Assembly (NCBI GenBank): GCA_005882155.1
Contig: VBCQ01000113.1
Span: forward strand, 1 to 6,986
Length of the DNA stretch: 6,986 nt
Source: Betaproteobacteria bacterium
GTDB taxonomy: Bacteria > Pseudomonadota > Gammaproteobacteria > Burkholderiales > Burkholderiaceae_C
Direction: 5' to 3'
This document shows, one piece after another, positions 5,765 to 6,986 of this stretch. Made by a program: the position numbers and the translations under genes. The first letter of the stretch is position 1; each line of letters begins with the position of its first letter. Below the pieces are notes generated by a model. The model was not told the origin of the DNA. It saw only the letters and a program-made list of their open reading frames with translations, and did no database searches.

Positions 5765-6986
5765 ATGGGCGCGCGCCACCCCCTGCCCTACGCCTACGCC
5801 AAGGCGCACACCGTGCTGCTCGAAGACGACGGCGAGCGGCTCGTGTTGTGGGCGCCCGAAAGCGTCGCCCTGCCGGCGATCGGCGAAGTGCTGCGTCTGT
5901 ACGACGTCGACAATCTCGAGCGCGAGGCCGCCGGTACCTTGAGCCGGCGCATCGCCGCCGCCTACGCGGGCAGCGAATCGAGCGCGGCGATGGTGATCGG
6001 CGAAGTCGAGAGCGCGGTCGATCTGAGCCGCTTGATGCAGGACCTGCCGGCCGTCGAGGACCTGCTCGAGGCGGCCAACGACGCGCCAATCATCCGCATG
6101 CTCAACGCGCTGCTGACGCAGGCGGCGAAAGACGGCGCATCGGACATCCACATCGAGCCCTACGAGCGATCGAGCTCGGTGCGCTTTCGCGTCGACGGCA
6201 CCTTGCGCGAGGTCGTGCAGCCGAACCGCGCGCTGCACGCTGCGCTGATCTCGCGCCTGAAGATCATGGCCGAGCTCGACATCGCCGAGAAGCGGCTGCC
6301 GCAAGACGGCCGCATCAGCTTGCGGATCGGCGGTCGCGCGGTCGATGTGCGGGTGTCGACGTTGCCGTCGGCTCACGGCGAGCGCGCGGTGCTGCGTTTG
6401 CTCGACAAAGGCGAGGCGCGCTTCACGCTCGAATCGCTCGGCATGAGCGGCGACACGCTGACGCGCTTCGACAAGCTGATCCAGCAGCCGCACGGCATCG
6501 TGCTGGTGACGGGCCCGACGGGATCCGGCAAGACGACCACGCTGTACGCCTCGCTCGGCCGCATCGACACCGCCACCACCAACGTGCTGACCGTCGAAGA
6601 CCCGGTGGAGTACGAGCTGCCGGGCATCGGTCAGACGCAAGTGAACCCGCGGATCGAGCTGACTTTCGCGAAGGCGCTGCGGGCGATCCTGCGGCAAGAC
6701 CCCGACGTGATCATGATCGGCGAGATCCGCGACTTCGAAACCGCGCAAATCGCGATCCAGGCATCGCTCACCGGCCACCTCGTGCTCGCGACCTTGCACA
6801 CCAATGACGCGCCATCGGCCGTCACGCGGCTGACCGACATGGGCGTCGAGCCCTTCCTGCTCAGCTCCAGCTTGCTCGGCGTGCTGGCACAGCGCCTGGT
6901 TCGCAAGCTCTGCCCGGTGTGCAAGAAGGCCGATGCGCGCGAGCGCTATCACCCGGTCGGCTGCGCGGCATGCGCCAACACCGGCT
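5765..6986 (+). CDS. gspE: Type II secretion system assembly ATPase GspE (3' partial)
   Basis: GspE is the cytoplasmic hexameric ATPase that docks on GspL and powers pseudopilus assembly. The frame runs open from ATG 5765 to the window edge, giving 407 complete codons. The end of the catalytic domain, including the sequence after the second CxxC, is missing. Residues 1 to about 95 form the GspL-binding N-terminal domain, starting with the family-typical LPYAYAK (7-13). The second domain begins near LPAVEDLLEAANDAPIIRML and contains ASDIHIEPYE (125-134) and RLPQDGR (177-183). The RecA-like domain has Walker A GPTGSGKT (250-257), Asp box LTVEDPVEY (275-283), Walker B DPDVIMIGEIRD (312-323, catalytic Glu320) and His box LATLHTNDA (341-349). 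All catalytic motifs are intact. The zinc-binding tetracysteine motif is C383, C386, C400 and C403, with only 13 residues between the pairs, shorter than usual. The gene lies 11 bases after gspD. Confidence 0.98.
   Translation, partial: MGARHPLPYAYAKAHTVLLEDDGERLVLWAPESVALPAIGEVLRLYDVDNLEREAAGTLSRRIAAAYAGSESSAAMVIGEVESAVDLSRLMQDLPAVEDLLEAANDAPIIRMLNALLTQAAKDGASDIHIEPYERSSSVRFRVDGTLREVVQPNRALHAALISRLKIMAELDIAEKRLPQDGRISLRIGGRAVDVRVSTLPSAHGERAVLRLLDKGEARFTLESLGMSGDTLTRFDKLIQQPHGIVLVTGPTGSGKTTTLYASLGRIDTATTNVLTVEDPVEYELPGIGQTQVNPRIELTFAKALRAILRQDPDVIMIGEIRDFETAQIAIQASLTGHLVLATLHTNDAPSAVTRLTDMGVEPFLLSSSLLGVLAQRLVRKLCPVCKKADARERYHPVGCAACANTG

Noticed and set aside
4587..6089. A 500-codon open frame on the minus strand opposite gspD and gspE.
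   Set aside because: It lies antisense to two strongly supported genes. Its product is Arg-rich and of low complexity, as expected for a shadow frame in GC-rich DNA, and shows no recognisable domain.
5848..6807. A 319-codon open frame on the + strand overlapping gspE.
   Set aside because: It is the out-of-frame reading of gspE, with an Arg-rich product. The true frame from 5765 stays open to the window end with Walker A, Walker B and His box.
5672..6952. A 426-codon open frame on the minus strand opposite gspE.
   Set aside because: It mirrors the codon structure of gspE. The His/Gln/Arg-rich product is a typical antisense artefact, while the + strand frame carries all ATPase motifs.

Overview
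The window is a contiguous piece of a type II secretion system (T2SS, general secretory pathway) gene cluster, read entirely on the + strand. The order is gspK (5' end cut off by the window edge), gspL, gspM, gspN, gspD and gspE (3' end cut off). About 99% of the sequence is coding. The only real gap is 74 bases between gspK and gspL. No RNA genes, mobile elements, CRISPR arrays or long repeats were seen.

The DNA is very GC-rich, with G or C at most third codon positions. The protein sequences look like Burkholderiales, possibly the Rubrivivax/Leptothrix/Methylibium group. This rests on the style of GspK, the 300-residue GspN ending in LNIIGRRDGARSVISIG, and GspD/GspE motif wording. It is a judgement from remembered families, not from a search. 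gspN is followed directly by gspD and gspE, which differs from the enterobacterial C-D-E-F-G-H-I-J-K-L-M-N order.

Layout: positions 1-825 are the C-terminal 274 codons of the minor pseudopilin GspK. Positions 826-899 are a short spacer with a possible -10-like hexamer. Positions 900-3594 hold gspL, gspM and gspN, the inner-membrane platform genes. Positions 3591-5753 hold gspD, the outer-membrane secretin. From 5765 to the window end is gspE, the cytoplasmic assembly ATPase. The L/M, M/N and N/D junctions are all 4-base ATGA overlaps, and D/E are 11 bases apart with a clear Shine-Dalgarno sequence. Genes L to E therefore look like one translationally coupled transcript.

Together the products form most of a T2SS. 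GspE hydrolyses ATP and docks on GspL. GspL and GspM (with GspF, not seen here) form the inner-membrane platform that drives pseudopilus growth. GspK caps the pseudopilus tip. GspD forms the outer-membrane channel for folded exoproteins. GspC, GspF, GspG-J and the prepilin peptidase are not in this window.

I found no undescribed system here. The points most worth a second look are the unusually compact tetracysteine loop in GspE, the long N-terminal extension of GspN, and the gspK-gspL gap.
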